Below, in pieces: positions 43,395-52,603 of a stretch of DNA of 64,000 nucleotides. How positions within the stretch are numbered: the stretch's first letter is position 1; each line of letters begins with the position of its first letter. Source of the stretch: Marivita geojedonensis (GTDB lineage Bacteria; Pseudomonadota; Alphaproteobacteria; Rhodobacterales; Rhodobacteraceae); assembly GCF_002115805.1 (NCBI RefSeq), contig NZ_JFKC01000018.1:1-64000 (forward strand), written 5' to 3'. Under the pieces are notes generated by a model that did no database searches, was not told the origin of the DNA, and worked only from the letters and a program-made list of their open reading frames with translations. The position numbers and the translations under genes are program-made.

Positions 43395-44363
43395 ATGACC
43401 CCGCAAGAGATGGAAGCCCGCATTGTCCGATACGGCGACCTGCGCCCCTGTCGGACTGCCTTCATCGACGCCCATACGCCCGGAAGCAACCAGAAGGAAA
43501 ACTTTACCATCATCGGCGGCGGAGTGTCGGAAAGTGCCGATCAGCACGTCCACATCACCGAAACGCCGGGGTTCAATATCGGGGCTGCGGGCCAGCCGCC
43601 CAAATGCCGAAACTCGCTGCACAGCCACCGCACGGCGGAGGTGTTCTTTGTGCTGTCGGGGCGGTGGCGGTTCTTCTGGGGGCGCTGGGGAAAGGCTGGG
43701 GAAGTCGTGCTCGAGCAGGGCGACATATTCAATATCCCGACCGGAATTTTCCGGGGGTTCGAGAATATCGGCACGGATTACGGGATGATCATGGCCATCC
43801 TCGGTGGCGACGATGCGGGCGGCGGGGTGATCTGGGCACCGCAGGTGATCGAGGATGCCAAGGATCACGGGCTGGTGCTGGGCGAGAACGGCAAGCTTTA
43901 CGACACCAAGAAGGGGCAGGCGCTGCCCGAGGGGGTCAAGCCGATGCCGCTGCTCACCGACGACGAACTGAAGGCGTTTCCAGAACCCACGACTGCGGAT
44001 GTGATCCCCGGTTATGTCGCCCGCTACTGGGATCTGATGGCGCTGGCCGACCGCCAGCCAGCCAAGGTGATCGGGCCTGAGGGGCGGTTGAAGGACCGTC
44101 CCGGCTTTGGCGTGGATTTCATCACGCGCGGGTCGATCCCTGCAAACCGCTATTCTGTCGCAAGCCACGAGGTGCTGATGCCCGTGCGGGGCCATTGGCG
44201 GCTGAGCTGGGATGGTGGCAACACGGCGTTGAACCCCGGCGACACGGCCGCAGTTCCGCCTGGCCTGCCGCACAGCCTGACGCCCGCGATGACCGGCGAG
44301 GCGTCGATGTACCGGGTGCGATCGACCGACGATCCGGCCGGGCCGACCTGGACCGGCGCGTAG
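43395..44363 (+). CDS. Bicupin protein
   Basis: About 322 aa from the ATG at 43395. Two cupin barrels are seen. The first has NSLHSHRTAEVFFVLSGRWRFFWG with metal His and Glu, and EQGDIFNIPTGIFRGFEN. The second has VASHEVLMPVRGHWRLSW and NPGDTAAVPPGLPHSL. It is the last member of the SDR-lacI operon. Cupins of this sort act as isomerases, dioxygenases or sensors for sugar acids and aromatics; the exact reaction is unknown. Confidence 0.87.
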   Translation: MTPQEMEARIVRYGDLRPCRTAFIDAHTPGSNQKENFTIIGGGVSESADQHVHITETPGFNIGAAGQPPKCRNSLHSHRTAEVFFVLSGRWRFFWGRWGKAGEVVLEQGDIFNIPTGIFRGFENIGTDYGMIMAILGGDDAGGGVIWAPQVIEDAKDHGLVLGENGKLYDTKKGQALPEGVKPMPLLTDDELKAFPEPTTADVIPGYVARYWDLMALADRQPAKVIGPEGRLKDRPGFGVDFITRGSIPANRYSVASHEVLMPVRGHWRLSWDGGNTALNPGDTAAVPPGLPHSLTPAMTGEASMYRVRSTDDPAGPTWTGA

Positions 44364-44452
44364 GCGCTCGCCTCCAGACCGGCCGGCTCGGGCTGGTGCG
44401 ATCATGGCGGCGCGCTACCTCTCGGCCAATGCCATCCTAGGACGAGCCCGCC

Positions 44453-44962
44453 ATGCCTGATGCCACGCTGACCCTTCGCACCGCTGAAGCCTCGGATATC
44501 GAGGCGCTGGATCGGCTGTTCGGGCAAAGCTACCCGGTACTGCTCAAGCCCGATTACCCGCCTTCGGTTCTGGTGACGGCGGTGCCGCTGATCTCGAAAG
44601 CGCAACCGGGGTTGATCGCGTCGGGGACGTATTTCGTCATCTGCGACGGTGAGGATATCGTCGGAGCTGGCGGCTGGACGATGCAGGCTCCGGGCGGTCG
44701 TCCGGGCCAGCGCGGTATCGGACATGTCCGCCATGTCGTCACCGACCACCGTCGCACCCGCGAAGGCATCGGGCGACAGTTGATGGAGTATGTCATCCTG
44801 CACGCCCATGCCTGCGGGATGACACAGCTGCATTGTCAAAGCACCCGGACTGCGGTGCCGTTTTACGAATCCCTGGGCTTTGTCACGGAGGCCGGGATCG
44901 AGGTTCCGCTGCGCCCCGGTATCACCTTTCCCGCAGTGTTCATGCGGCGGCGTCTTGCCTAG
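44453..44962 (+). CDS. GNAT-family N-acetyltransferase
   Basis: A 169-aa protein with the GNAT fold: LTLRTAEASDIEALDRLFG, motif A GHVRHVVTDHRRTREGIGRQLME that binds acetyl-CoA, and CQSTRTAVPFYESLGFVTE as motif B. It transfers an acetyl group to an amine of unknown identity. It stands alone between the bicupin and the SpoIIAA-like gene. Confidence 0.9.
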   Translation: MPDATLTLRTAEASDIEALDRLFGQSYPVLLKPDYPPSVLVTAVPLISKAQPGLIASGTYFVICDGEDIVGAGGWTMQAPGGRPGQRGIGHVRHVVTDHRRTREGIGRQLMEYVILHAHACGMTQLHCQSTRTAVPFYESLGFVTEAGIEVPLRPGITFPAVFMRRRLA

Positions 44963-45030
44963 GTTGACCTGGGTCATGGCACCTGAACGCCTTTTGGTGT
45001 GGACTCGGGCTCCAGCATAAGGAGGGGACC

Positions 45031-45405
45031 ATGCTGACCATCACCAAACCGGAACCGAACCGCGTGGACATAGAACTCTCAGGCAGGGTTTCTTCGGAGG
45101 AAATGGCCAAGGGACTCGATGATCTGCTTGAGCTGTCGCAGGATGTGAACAAGGGCACGATGCTCTATACGATCACGTCTTTCGCCTTTCCTGATCTTGG
45201 CGCCATCGCCGTCGAGATGGCGCGCCTGCCCAAGCTGTTAGGCCTGCTGGGCCGGTTTGACCGCTGCGCGGTGCTGAGCGATGCCGCCTGGCTGCGCACA
45301 GCAGCCGAGGTGGAAGGCGCATTGATCCCCGGTTTCGACATCAACGCGTTCGATCTGTCCGAGCGCGATGCAGCCGAGGCGTGGTTGAAAACCGGCACAG
45401 CCTGA
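45031..45405 (+). CDS. SpoIIAA-like (STAS/SEC14-type) protein
   Basis: A 124-aa protein with the SpoIIAA-like fold: MLTITKPEPNRVDIELSGRV, SSEEMAKGLDDLLELSQDV, YTITSFAFPDLGAIAVEMARL and RCAVLSDAAWLRTAAEVEG, ending with AEAWL. The family is common and poorly understood; it may bind a nucleotide or lipid. AAGGAGGGGA is a strong ribosome site before the ATG. Confidence 0.87.
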   Translation: MLTITKPEPNRVDIELSGRVSSEEMAKGLDDLLELSQDVNKGTMLYTITSFAFPDLGAIAVEMARLPKLLGLLGRFDRCAVLSDAAWLRTAAEVEGALIPGFDINAFDLSERDAAEAWLKTGTA

Positions 45406-45476
45406 TCATCGTGCTTGCCACGCGGGGGTGGACGGGGTCTGGTCGGGTCATGTGAAGACCAACCGTGGATGTCCCC

Positions 45477-45791
45477 ATGCTTGAACTCAGACCGAATTGC
45501 GAATGGTGCGACAAGGATTTGCCGCCCGATGCCGAAGATGCGCGCATCTGTTCCTATGAATGCACCTATTGCTCCGATTGCGTCGAAACCGTGCTGCACA
45601 ATGTCTGCGCGACCTGCGGTGGTGGTTTCACACCACGCCCGATCCGGCCCAAGGGGGCGCATCGCGTGGGCAAGACGCTTGGTCTGGGTCATCAGCCGGC
45701 GAGCACCACACGGGTCCATTCCCGTTGGACCGCCGAAGAGGTCGAAGAGTTGAGCCGGCTTTTGCGCGGCATCGCACCGCAGGATCGGTGA
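45477..45791 (+). CDS. DUF1272 small zinc-binding protein
   Basis: A 104-aa protein. The start at 45477 (MLELRPNCEWCDKDLPP) is chosen since family members begin this way; an in-frame ATG at 45465 is possible. Eight cysteines in CEWC, CSYECTYCSDC and CATCGGGF suggest a structural zinc site. The C-terminal 40 residues end SRWTAEEVEELSRLLRGI. Function unknown. Confidence 0.87.
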   Translation: MLELRPNCEWCDKDLPPDAEDARICSYECTYCSDCVETVLHNVCATCGGGFTPRPIRPKGAHRVGKTLGLGHQPASTTRVHSRWTAEEVEELSRLLRGIAPQDR

Positions 45792-45873
45792 GGGCTTTTC
45801 CCGACCGAGCTGCAAGACTTTCCATTCAACGCAACCGCGTTATTTCAGCCAGAGACAGACAGAGGAGCCTGCC

Positions 45874-46281
45874 ATGAAAATCCACCGCGCCGGGGACCGG
45901 CCTTCGCTTACGCCCAGCCCTGACTATTTCACCGGGACCGTCCGGATGGATCCGGTTGTCTCGGGCGATGACGAGTCCGCCGTCAAGATCCTGATGGTGA
46001 CCTTCGAGCCCGGCGCGCGGACTGCGTGGCACACGCACCCGGCGGGGCAGTCTTTGCATATCGTATCCGGTCTGGGATGGGCCGCGACCGAAGGTCAGCC
46101 GGTGCAGGTGCTGCGCCCCGGCGACACCGTCTGGTTCGCGCCCGGCGAGCGCCATTGGCACGGAGCGTCCCCGGATTGCGCGATGACCCATCTGGCGGTT
46201 CAGACCGCTGTCGATGGCAGGACCGCGGATTGGCAGGAACACGTGTCGGACGCCGATTACAACGGGCCGAGGACGGGGTGA
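45874..46281 (+). CDS. Small cupin protein
   Basis: A 135-aa single cupin: PGARTAWHTHPAGQSLHIVSGLGW with metal-binding His residues and RPGDTVWFAPGERHWHGASP. It matches the carboxymuconolactone-type cupin family often called (R)-mandelonitrile lyase-like. AGAGGAGCC lies before the ATG. Role unknown; possibly detoxification. Confidence 0.9.
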   Translation: MKIHRAGDRPSLTPSPDYFTGTVRMDPVVSGDDESAVKILMVTFEPGARTAWHTHPAGQSLHIVSGLGWAATEGQPVQVLRPGDTVWFAPGERHWHGASPDCAMTHLAVQTAVDGRTADWQEHVSDADYNGPRTG

Positions 46282-46302
46282 TGTCTGGCAAGCGCGGCGC
46301 CC

Positions 46303-47484
46303 ATGTCGATGCTCCATGACCTTGAAGAAATAGAGAGAACGGTCCTTGCGATAGACCCCAGCTTCCGGGCAATCGAACGCGCGGACATAGATCGTCACCT
46401 CAACGAAGCCCGGCAGAATGCACTCGCATGCTCGAAGGATGCGTTCATCCTGTCAGTGATGCGGCTTTTGGCTCTTCCGAAAAACGGGCATACACGTCTG
46501 ATCCCGAATAATGCCATCAGTGTCCTGCCTTTCAGGTTTGTTAGTATCGGCGCAGATATCCGATTGCTTGGTGCCCCATCAGGTTATGCAGGGGCAATCG
46601 GCAGCGCACTGATGTCCATCAATGGCATTCCAGTGATCGAAATCGAGGCCGCCGCCGAGGCATTTCTAGCTGGTACACGACAACGAAGACGCGTTATCGG
46701 GCCGATCCTTTTCGCTTGGCCGGAAGCATTGGTACGATTGGGTGTGTTTTCGGGCAGCGGCACAATCAAATATCAGTTTTGCAATTCGAAAGGACGTATC
46801 AGCGAGCTTGCTCCGGATACAAATGATCGGGTTTCCGGATCGGCGCTTTATCCACGAAACGAGCATGGCAAAGCCGACGCGTTCTGGTCTCCAAAGACTT
46901 ATCTGGAGAAAAGGGATTTCGGCCAGCGCGGGTTGTTGATGGTACTTCCGAGTTTCTTCGATCCCGGTGAAACGGATTTTTCGAACGCGGTTTCCGAGGC
47001 GGCAAATTGCGTGAGCATGCGCCCTGAAACTCCGCTTGTTATTGATGTCCGAGGAAATACCGGCGGCAACTTTCTTAGAACCTTGCCATTGATCGACGCG
47101 GTATCGGAGGGTTCGGACGATCGCCAGGTTTGCGTGCTTGTCGACAAATTCACCTTCTCCGCGGCAATCGTCTTCGTTGCCATCCTCAAGCACCGTCTCG
47201 GAGCGCGGCTTTCGCTTATCGGGGAAGAGATGGGGGACGATCTTACATTCTTTGCAGAAGGGGGAACACTCGACCTGTCGACTGGCCGTGCGGCTGTTCG
47301 ATACTCATCGGCGTTTCATGATTGGGCAGAAGGTCGTATCGACGAGACCACACCAAGAGAGATCGCGGCAGAGATCGTACCTGTCGGAACGATGGTGTTG
47401 GATCGTTACTGGATCGCCCATTCAGACGATATTGAAGCGCGGGATCGGTTTTGCTGTGATCTACTCGGCGGCCTGCATGCTTAG
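46303..47484 (+). CDS. S41-peptidase-like protein of unknown function
   Basis: A 393-aa protein without signal peptide. The C-terminal half resembles the tail-specific (S41) protease core: LVIDVRGNTGGNFLRTLPL, then VLVDKFTFSAAIVFVAILKHRLG with the position of the Ser nucleophile, then SLIGEEMGDDLTFF. The N-terminal half has RLLALPKNGHTRLI, which is like the S41 substrate region. It has lower GC and a looser codon pattern than its neighbours, so it may be a recent arrival. A start at 46309 is also possible. Confidence 0.65.
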   Translation: MSMLHDLEEIERTVLAIDPSFRAIERADIDRHLNEARQNALACSKDAFILSVMRLLALPKNGHTRLIPNNAISVLPFRFVSIGADIRLLGAPSGYAGAIGSALMSINGIPVIEIEAAAEAFLAGTRQRRRVIGPILFAWPEALVRLGVFSGSGTIKYQFCNSKGRISELAPDTNDRVSGSALYPRNEHGKADAFWSPKTYLEKRDFGQRGLLMVLPSFFDPGETDFSNAVSEAANCVSMRPETPLVIDVRGNTGGNFLRTLPLIDAVSEGSDDRQVCVLVDKFTFSAAIVFVAILKHRLGARLSLIGEEMGDDLTFFAEGGTLDLSTGRAAVRYSSAFHDWAEGRIDETTPREIAAEIVPVGTMVLDRYWIAHSDDIEARDRFCCDLLGGLHA

Positions 47485-47535
47485 ACGCATGTTCATATTG
47501 TCCGCACACCAGACACAAGCACAAACCATTCGCCG

Positions 47536-48102
47536 TCAGAATGACCGTCCCACCTCAACAACCTCCCGCTCGGTCACGATCAGGTCTAGCGGTTGGTCTG
47601 TCGGCTCAAGGGGCAGGTCGTCCGCCTCCTGCGCGGCGTAGGCGAAACCGATGGCGAGGGTCGGGCGCTGGGCGCGCAGGCCTTCGAGCGTGCGGTCGTA
47701 GAACCCGCCGCCATAGCCCAGCCGCCCGCCCGCGCGGGAAAATGCGACCAGTGGGACGATCAGCACTTCGGGGGTAATCAGCCGTTCCACCGCAGGTACG
47801 GACACGCCGAAGGGGCCGTCGACCAAGGCGCAGTCGGGTTCCCATTGCGAAAAGACCAGAGGCTGCCCCGCGCCGCGGATCACCGGCACGCCAACAAGTC
47901 CATGCGCTGCGGCTTCTGACATGGCGGGCAGGGGGTCGATCTCGGTCCGGATCGGAAGGTAGCCCGAGACCGGAACGCCCCGATAGCCCGCCAGAACCTC
48001 GCTCAGATGTCCGGCCGCGCCACGGTGCCCGGCCTCGTGCGCTGCCTTGCGGCGGGCAAAGGCGGCTTTGCGGGCGGCGGCCTTGCGCTCTTCCAGCGTC
48101 AC
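47536..48102 (-). CDS. fau: 5-formyltetrahydrofolate cyclo-ligase
   Basis: A 188-aa enzyme. The family pattern is RKAAFARRKAAHEAG at the start, GYLPIRTEIDPLP for substrate, and FSRAGGRLGYGGGFYDRTL, the ATP/Mg signature. It makes 5,10-methenyl-THF from 5-formyl-THF with ATP. It overlaps the mgtE gene by four bases, so the two are cotranscribed. Confidence 0.93.
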   Translation of the reverse strand: MTLEERKAAARKAAFARRKAAHEAGHRGAAGHLSEVLAGYRGVPVSGYLPIRTEIDPLPAMSEAAAHGLVGVPVIRGAGQPLVFSQWEPDCALVDGPFGVSVPAVERLITPEVLIVPLVAFSRAGGRLGYGGGFYDRTLEGLRAQRPTLAIGFAYAAQEADDLPLEPTDQPLDLIVTEREVVEVGRSF

Positions 48103-49493
48103 AGCAGCACCACAACGGCGAGGCCGAGGAAGGCAAAGAACCCGACCACGTCCGTGACGGTGGTCACAAAGGCCCCCGAGGCCAGCGCCGGGTCGATGCC
48201 CAGTTTCTCGAGCACGATCGGGATGCCCGTTCCGGCAAGCCCTGCCACGACCAGATTGATCACCATCGCCGCCGCGATCACACCTCCGAGCGCGGTCGAG
48301 CCGAACCAGACATAGCCGACGATCCCCATGATCACCGCAAAGGCCAATCCGTTGATCAGACCCACCAGCACCTCACGTCGGATCACCCGCCAGACGTTTG
48401 ATCCCGTAAGGTCTTTGGTCGCCAGGGCGCGCACCGCAACGGTGAGCGACTGAGTGCCCGCATTGCCGCCCATCGAGGCGACGATGGGCATCAGCACCGC
48501 CAGCGCCACCACCTGCGCGATGGCTGCTTCGAACTGGGCGATCACAAGGCTGGCCAGAACGGCGGTGATCAGGTTGACGAACAGCCAGGGGAAACGGCGC
48601 TTGGTGGTCTCGGCCACGCGGTCGGACAGGGAACTTTCACTGTCCACACCGGCCAGACGCAGCACGTCTTCCTCGTGCTCTTCGTCGAGAACCGCCATGG
48701 CGTCGTCGATTGTGATGACACCGACCAGCCGTTCGTTTTCATCGACCACGGGGGCCGAGATCAGGTGGTACTGGTTGAACGCATAGGCGACATCGCCTTC
48801 GTATTGCAGCACCGGGATCACGTGGAACGTGTCTTCGACCAGCGATTTGAGCAGCACCTCGCGGCGCGACGCCATCAGCTTGCCCAGCGTGACATTGCCT
48901 ACCGGGCGCAGGCGCGGATCGACCAGCACGATGTGGTAGAACTGTTCCGGCAAATCGTCGGTATTGCGCAGGTAATCAATGGCTTCGCCGACATTCCAAT
49001 GCTCGGGGGCCATCACCACCTCGCGCTGCATCAGACGACCGGCGGAATATTCCGGATAGGTCAGCGACTGCTGCACCGCGACCCGGTCGCTATCCTCGAG
49101 AACGTCGAGGATCGCTTCCTGCTGCTGTTCTTCGAGGTCTTCGAGGAGGTCGACCACATCGTCGCTGTCGAGCTCGCGCACCGCTTCGGCAAGAACCTCA
49201 GGCGACAGGATCCCGATCACTTCCTCGCGGATCGATTCATCGAGTTCCGACAGGATGTCCCCGTCGAATTCCTTGTCATAGAGCTTGATCAGCCGCATCC
49301 GGTCGAATGCGTTGATCTGCTCCAGAAGGTCGGCAATATCCGCCGGGTGCAGCGGGTCCATCAGCTCTACGAGCTGATCGCGGTCTTCCAGATCAACGGC
49401 ATAGAGAATCTGTGCCACCGCCTTGCGGCCAAGGCTGTAGGCGTCTTCGGTCTCTTCGACCTCGGGTGCCTCGATGGTTTGGTCTTCGCTCAT
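48099..49493 (-). CDS. mgtE: MgtE-type magnesium transporter
   Basis: A 464-aa protein with the three MgtE parts: N-domain (residues 30-135, LHPADIADLLEQ), two CBS domains (about 140-265, with ITIDDAMAVLDEE) and five membrane helices (about 290-464, with LPIVASMGGNAGTQ as part of the pore and GLINGLAFAVIMGIVGYVWFG). It is a Mg2+ channel gated by cytosolic Mg2+ binding at the N and CBS domains. The 131-bp upstream interval is too short for a typical M-box riboswitch. Confidence 0.95.
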   Translation of the reverse strand: MSEDQTIEAPEVEETEDAYSLGRKAVAQILYAVDLEDRDQLVELMDPLHPADIADLLEQINAFDRMRLIKLYDKEFDGDILSELDESIREEVIGILSPEVLAEAVRELDSDDVVDLLEDLEEQQQEAILDVLEDSDRVAVQQSLTYPEYSAGRLMQREVVMAPEHWNVGEAIDYLRNTDDLPEQFYHIVLVDPRLRPVGNVTLGKLMASRREVLLKSLVEDTFHVIPVLQYEGDVAYAFNQYHLISAPVVDENERLVGVITIDDAMAVLDEEHEEDVLRLAGVDSESSLSDRVAETTKRRFPWLFVNLITAVLASLVIAQFEAAIAQVVALAVLMPIVASMGGNAGTQSLTVAVRALATKDLTGSNVWRVIRREVLVGLINGLAFAVIMGIVGYVWFGSTALGGVIAAAMVINLVVAGLAGTGIPIVLEKLGIDPALASGAFVTTVTDVVGFFAFLGLAVVVLL

Positions 49494-49624
49494 CCTGCCC
49501 CCTCGCTGTGTTGTGCGGTCATTCTTTACGCAATCGGCTCGGGAGAAAACAGAGCGTCCGCGCGATTTACCAACTCCGGATCACGAGATAGGTTCACAGC
49601 GCACGTGTCAAAAAGAGCGCTTCC

Positions 49625-50914
49625 ATGTCAGACATCACGATTCATCTCGGGCAGACCCTCTGGTTTGCAGGGGACCCTATGGTCGAAGGGCCGGAGGCGG
49701 CGCGATTTGATGCGCGCGGTGGGATCGCTGTGCAGGACGGGCACGTTCTGGCGCGCGGCACGGCAGACGATCTGCGCCGCGACTTTCCGCAGGCGAGGGT
49801 CGATGATCATGGGAAGGCGTTGATCCTGCCGGGTTTCATCGACGCGCATGTGCACTACCCACAGACCGCCATGATTGCGAGCTGGGGCAAGCGGCTGATC
49901 GACTGGCTCAACACCTATACCTTCCCCGAGGAAATGCGCTTTGGCGATGCGGATTACGCTGCCGAGATCGCCGGGCGGTACCTTGATCTGGCGCTGTCGC
50001 ATGGCACGACGACCATGTGCAGCTATTGCACGATCCACCCCGAAAGCGTGGACGCCTATTTCAGCGCCGCCAACGCGCGCGGGATGCGGGTGCTGGGTGG
50101 CAAGACCTGCATGGACCGCAACGCGCCGGACGGGCTGCTGGATACCGCTCAATCGGCCTATGACGACAGCAAGGCGCTGCTTGGGCGCTGGCACGGGCAG
50201 GGCCGGGCGTCCTACGTGATCACGCCGCGCTTCTCGCCCACCTCGACCCCCGAACAACTGTCGGCGCTGGGGGCCTTGTGGGCCGAACACCCCGACTGCC
50301 TGATGCAGACGCATCTGAGCGAACAGACCGACGAGATTGCCTGGGTGCGCGGGCTCTACCCCGAGGCGAGGGATTACCTTGATACCTATGAGGCGCATGG
50401 GTTGCTGGGGGCCAATGGCCTTTACGGCCATGCCATCCATCTTGAACCGCGTGAACGCGACCGGCTGCGCGAGGTCGACGCGGCTCTGATACATTGTCCG
50501 ACCTCCAACACCTTCATCGGGTCGGGTCTTTTCGACATGGCGGGTCTGGCGGCAGAGGGGCAGCGCGTGGGGCTGGCCACCGATACCGGCGGCGGGTCGT
50601 CCTTTTCGATGCTGCGCACGATGGCGGCAGCCTATGAGATTGCCCAACTGCGCGGCGTGGCGCTGCACCCGTCGACCTTGCTGTGGCTGGCGACCGAAGG
50701 CTCGGCGCGGTCTTTGCGGATCGCGGACCGCGTGGGGACTTTGGCCCCGGGATCTGAGGCGGATTTCATTACGCTGGATCTGGGATCAACGCCCGCCATT
50801 GCGCAGCGCAGCGCGAGGGCCGCGGATATCTGGGAAGCGGTGTTCCCGACGATCATGATGGGGGACGACCGCGCGGTGTCGGGGGTTTGGGTGATGGGCG
50901 AGCGGCGGCGCTGA
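49625..50914 (+). CDS. guaD: Guanine deaminase
   Basis: A 429-aa amidohydrolase. ILPGFIDAHVHYPQTAMIASWG carries the metal-binding HxH, then GKTCMDRNAPDG, MQTHLSEQTDEIAWV with the next His, LYGHAIHL with another and GLATDTGGGSSFSML with the Asp; GDARKA-like signature of guanine deaminase is met by LIDWLNTYTFPEE. It converts guanine to xanthine plus ammonia. Divergent from mgtE. An 8-oxoguanine-type deaminase gene lies 5 kb away. Confidence 0.93.
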   Translation: MSDITIHLGQTLWFAGDPMVEGPEAARFDARGGIAVQDGHVLARGTADDLRRDFPQARVDDHGKALILPGFIDAHVHYPQTAMIASWGKRLIDWLNTYTFPEEMRFGDADYAAEIAGRYLDLALSHGTTTMCSYCTIHPESVDAYFSAANARGMRVLGGKTCMDRNAPDGLLDTAQSAYDDSKALLGRWHGQGRASYVITPRFSPTSTPEQLSALGALWAEHPDCLMQTHLSEQTDEIAWVRGLYPEARDYLDTYEAHGLLGANGLYGHAIHLEPRERDRLREVDAALIHCPTSNTFIGSGLFDMAGLAAEGQRVGLATDTGGGSSFSMLRTMAAAYEIAQLRGVALHPSTLLWLATEGSARSLRIADRVGTLAPGSEADFITLDLGSTPAIAQRSARAADIWEAVFPTIMMGDDRAVSGVWVMGERRR

Positions 50915-51026
50915 GGTTTTGACGCGCCGCGTTCGATCGTTCCATTCGGATGCTGGCAGGCATCAGCACAGAGCCGATGCCGCCAACATGATCCCCGGGC
51001 CACCCGCAGGTGAGCGACAGGTCGAC

Positions 51027-51986
51027 CTACGGGCGCCGCTTCATGAACGACGAATCCGGAGTGCCTGAAAAACAGGCCATGACATGCGGGTAGGTCTCGG
51101 TGACGACATAGCCGTAGACGCCATCCTGAGTCATCCCGTTGCACCGATCCAGGTCACCGTATCCGTCGACATATTCCCAATCATCGACAAAGGTTCCGTC
51201 ATATGTCCCTCCGGGGCCACCGGGGCGTGTGCCGATCTTGAGGCGATAGCTGCTTGTCGCTTTTCGGATTGTGCCGCCATCGTCGATGTAAATCCCGAAG
51301 ATCGGAAAGCCATCCGCGGCAAAGCCAATGACCGGAGAGGCAGATGTCGGGTTTTCCTGCTCGAACAGCGCCATCGGATTGCCGTGATAATGATAGGCGC
51401 CATCGGGCTGCGTATGGGCGTTGTGCTCATCGGCACCAAACCCGGCACCCGGCGCCATTGGATCATAGCGATAGGGCGCCGTCATGTCGTTGCACCCGAT
51501 CCGACCGTTGCCCACGCCGAAACACCCTGCCGCAAGCAGGTCGAGTTTCACGCCGTTCAGAAAAACCGCATTGTCATATTGCAGGCTCAAGGCCGTTGGC
51601 TGGGCTGCGAGGGTGGGATTTGCAGGAACCGAGTACGCCTGGTTCTGTTCGGAAAGCGGGGTGACAAACCGCCCTGTGGCGTTGAAGTCATGATTGGGAA
51701 CCGCGTTGGATGTGATGGAGCAGTGGTCGCCGCTCACACTTATCGAGACCGACGCATCGAATTCACGCGCGTTCTGCACGTCCGTGGCCTGGGCCGAGTA
51801 GGTATCGGCATATGCCGTACAATTTGCAGCTCGATCCGTCAGAATGGCGTTTGTGATGTCTTCATGAGCGCTTGCTGGGTCAACAAAAGCTGCAAACACG
51901 GACAGACCACTGATGGCCGCTGTCTGGAAGGAAATGCCGAGCCTTCTGAAAATCCTCGATTTTTTAGCGTTTTTCCCGATAGTCAT
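51027..51986 (-). CDS. YHYH-domain secreted protein
   Basis: About 319 aa from the ATG at 51986, preceded by AGAGGGA; the longer frame upstream is not used. Residues 1-38 form a signal peptide with a long charged start and end near DPASAHE. The mature part shows GAYHYHGNPMALFE, the YHYH motif, and GFAADGFPIFGIYIDDGGT, typical of this family. It is exported, probably periplasmic or surface-exposed, and the His motif suggests metal binding. Function unknown. Confidence 0.82.
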   Translation of the reverse strand: MTIGKNAKKSRIFRRLGISFQTAAISGLSVFAAFVDPASAHEDITNAILTDRAANCTAYADTYSAQATDVQNAREFDASVSISVSGDHCSITSNAVPNHDFNATGRFVTPLSEQNQAYSVPANPTLAAQPTALSLQYDNAVFLNGVKLDLLAAGCFGVGNGRIGCNDMTAPYRYDPMAPGAGFGADEHNAHTQPDGAYHYHGNPMALFEQENPTSASPVIGFAADGFPIFGIYIDDGGTIRKATSSYRLKIGTRPGGPGGTYDGTFVDDWEYVDGYGDLDRCNGMTQDGVYGYVVTETYPHVMACFSGTPDSSFMKRRP

Positions 51987-52151
51987 ATGGTCCCTCTTCG
52001 TATTGGCACAAAACAAGTTGATACTGCGCGGCGGCCCGTTGGTGGGACCATCCACATAGATGAAACGGACCAAGGGCAAGACTCCGTCGCTGACTCTGGC
52101 AGAAAAATCGAAATTTTCAGTTTTTTTGCGAAAATAGCTGCAAGATGCAAA

Positions 52152-52170
52152 AAAGGCCGGCATAAGCCGG
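52152..52170 (-). terminator. Second terminator-like hairpin downstream of rpmG
   Basis: CCGGC-ATAA-GCCGG (52157-52170) followed on the minus strand by CCTTTTTT. It could back up the rpmG terminator. Confidence 0.65.
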
Positions 52171-52251
52171 AGCAATCAATGGTGGTTTTTTCGAAGGGCG
52201 CTTTCACGAAAGGGTTCGGCCTCAGGGGTTGAACCCTTCCGCAAACGAAAA

Positions 52252-52280
52252 AACCGCGCCCGGATCAGCCCGGCGCGGCT
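52252..52280 (-). terminator. rpmG terminator
   Basis: CCGCGCC (about 52254-52260) pairs with GGCGCGG (about 52272-52278), with a TTTTTT tract on the minus strand right after the stem, 30 bp past the rpmG stop. Confidence 0.8.
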
Positions 52281-52309
52281 TTTCTTCACTGTCCGTGTGA
52301 ACGGAAGGC

Positions 52310-52477
52310 TTACTTGATCTTGCCTTCCTTGTACTCGACGTGCTTGCGCGCGACGGGGTCGTACTTCCGCACAGACATTTTTTCCGTCATCGTCCGCGCG
52401 TTTTTCTTGGTCACATAGAAATGACCCGTTCCCGCAGTCGAGTTCAGGCGGATCTTGATTGTGGTAGGCTTCGCCAT
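52310..52477 (-). CDS. rpmG: Ribosomal protein L33
   Basis: A 55-aa protein from the ATG at 52477: [40 protein letters not shown] and [14 protein letters not shown]. This is the alphaproteobacterial L33 form without zinc cysteines. GGAGACGACC before the ATG is its ribosome site. It is part of the 50S subunit near the E site. Confidence 0.97.
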   Translation of the reverse strand: MAKPTTIKIRLNSTAGTGHFYVTKKNARTMTEKMSVRKYDPVARKHVEYKEGKIK

Positions 52478-52603
52478 GGGTCGTCTCCTGCACCGGGCAA
52501 GGCCTGCCCGTAAATTCCAGTATGAAGGCTGCCTTCTACCCGCGCGCACGGGTGAGTCAACCCTTCTTGCGTCGCTTCTTTGCCGAATGTTCCGAAAAAT
52601 CGC

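Larger units (their letters stand above)
51987..52309. other. YHYH upstream region and rpmG trailer
   Basis: A 323-bp interval without a gene. It holds two minus-strand hairpins, listed separately, and an AAGGGTTC-N13-GAACCCTT stem at 52210-52238. AT-rich tracts near 52100-52140 may form the YHYH promoter. Confidence 0.5.

Noticed and set aside
43020-44405. A 461-codon minus-strand frame
   Set aside because: Antisense to the SnoaL-like and bicupin genes, with biased composition and no recognisable domain.
49494-49624. M-box or Mg riboswitch before mgtE
   Set aside because: The interval is only 131 bp and I could not draw the conserved M-box stems.
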